NCBI RefSeq assembly: GCF_002208095.1
Contig: NZ_CP017990.1
Span: forward strand, 2,480,001-2,544,000
DNA length: 64,000 nt
DNA from: Enterobacter cloacae complex sp. ECNIH7
Lineage (GTDB): Bacteria > Pseudomonadota > Gammaproteobacteria > Enterobacterales > Enterobacteriaceae
Direction of reading: 5' to 3'
Of the stretch, positions 63,667-64,000 are shown piece after piece; position 1 is the first letter of the stretch, and every line of letters begins with the position of its first letter. A program made the translations under genes and the position numbers. The notes under the pieces are model-generated. The model worked only from the letters and a program-made list of their open reading frames with translations, had not been told where the DNA came from and searched no databases.

Positions 63667-63999
63667 TTAGCGCCCAAAGAGGTCGCGTTTCTTCGGTTTG
63701 AACGGCTGAGCGATCAGCACCAGCAGCGCCACGATGAAGTAGGCGGCAAAAATGCCTACCAGCCACTGCGGCATCTCCAGCGTCAGGAATTCCCACTGAC
63801 GAACGGAGCAGTCACCGGATGCGACAAACACCTGCGGCAGCCATTTATCCAGCGGCAGCCAGCTCGGGAAGCGGGCGGCAAAATCGCAGGTCATAAACGG
63901 CGACGGATGCAGCTGCATCATGGTGTGCTGCCAGGAGAGTTCAATCCCTTTCCAGGCGCTGTACAGCCAGATCGCGATAGCGGCATAGCGAAGCGGCGA
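63667..63999 (-). CDS. dsbB: Disulfide bond formation protein DsbB (5' end outside window)
   Basis: Inner-membrane oxidase that regenerates DsbA and passes electrons to quinones. The frame is open to the right edge, continuing upstream of the internal ATGs as [23 protein letters not shown]. Visible are the second periplasmic loop with its cysteine pair ([19 protein letters not shown] and [13 protein letters not shown]), the last membrane helix and the C-terminal [12 protein letters not shown] as in E. coli. The first quinone-site half (CxxC) is outside the window. Confidence 0.95.
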   Translation of the reverse strand, partial: SPLRYAAIAIWLYSAWKGIELSWQHTMMQLHPSPFMTCDFAARFPSWLPLDKWLPQVFVASGDCSVRQWEFLTLEMPQWLVGIFAAYFIVALLVLIAQPFKPKKRDLFGR

Positions 64000-64000
64000 C

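Overview
The window is chromosomal DNA from a member of the Enterobacteriaceae, most likely Enterobacter (cloacae complex) or a close neighbour such as Lelliottia. Protein sequences and gene order follow Escherichia coli and Salmonella closely (marRAB-marC, sad-glsB-yneG, manXYZ-yobD-mntP-rlmA, sdaA-nudL-pabB, yoaA-tsaB-yeaY-fadD-rnd, minCDE-ycgLMN), but the strain carries a urea ABC transporter, an acyl-homoserine-lactone quorum-sensing pair and an FtsI paralogue that K-12 lacks. The GC-rich coding sequence and the use of GTG and TTG starts agree with this.

Layout. 1-3805: tail of the urea transporter operon (urtBCDE), with urtD frameshifted. 3805-4499: zinT behind a near-perfect Zur box. 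4546-10115: ydeE, eamA, marBAR with marO and marbox, marC and sotB. 10293-24899: two tandem PhzF-family genes, the ptrR/sad/glsB/yneG block with an inserted chemoreceptor, two diguanylate cyclases, a frameshifted uxaB, the bestrophin yneE, and most of a scattered set of GNAT acetyltransferases (the last of them reaches 25352). 25498-29899: an uncharacterised envelope module (exported epoxide-hydrolase-like protein, OmpR-type response regulator, sensor kinase, CcdA-thioredoxin fusion) whose two outer genes share a promoter-proximal sequence block. Then tam.

30663-38107 is the accessory core. It is AT-rich in parts and holds a convergent luxI/luxR pair with a lux box, a NudK-like/DeoR/DUF4406-like cluster tied together by repeated CGTGCA motifs, a PACE efflux gene, and remnants of three dead genes. 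It ends in a 2,278-bp insertion sequence of the ISNCY/IS1202 type that carries a passenger gene. The insertion sequence lies 240 bp before yobF-cspC, and the yebO-mgrB genes usually found there are not in the window.

38348-64000 is conserved core: yobF, cspC, a PBP3 paralogue, rlmA, mntP with a yybP-ykoY manganese riboswitch and two MntR-like boxes, yobD, manZYX, a small ORF overlapping yoaE, pdeD, sdaA, nudL, pabB, yoaH, yoaB, yoaA, tsaB, yeaY, fadD, rnd, minEDC, ycgL, ycgM, ycgN and the 3' part of dsbB. No tRNA, rRNA, CRISPR array or prophage was seen. The best candidates for undescribed biology are the two-component/redox module (25.4-29.9 kb), the DeoR-NudK-DUF4406 cluster (32.7-34.6 kb) and the passenger gene in the insertion sequence.
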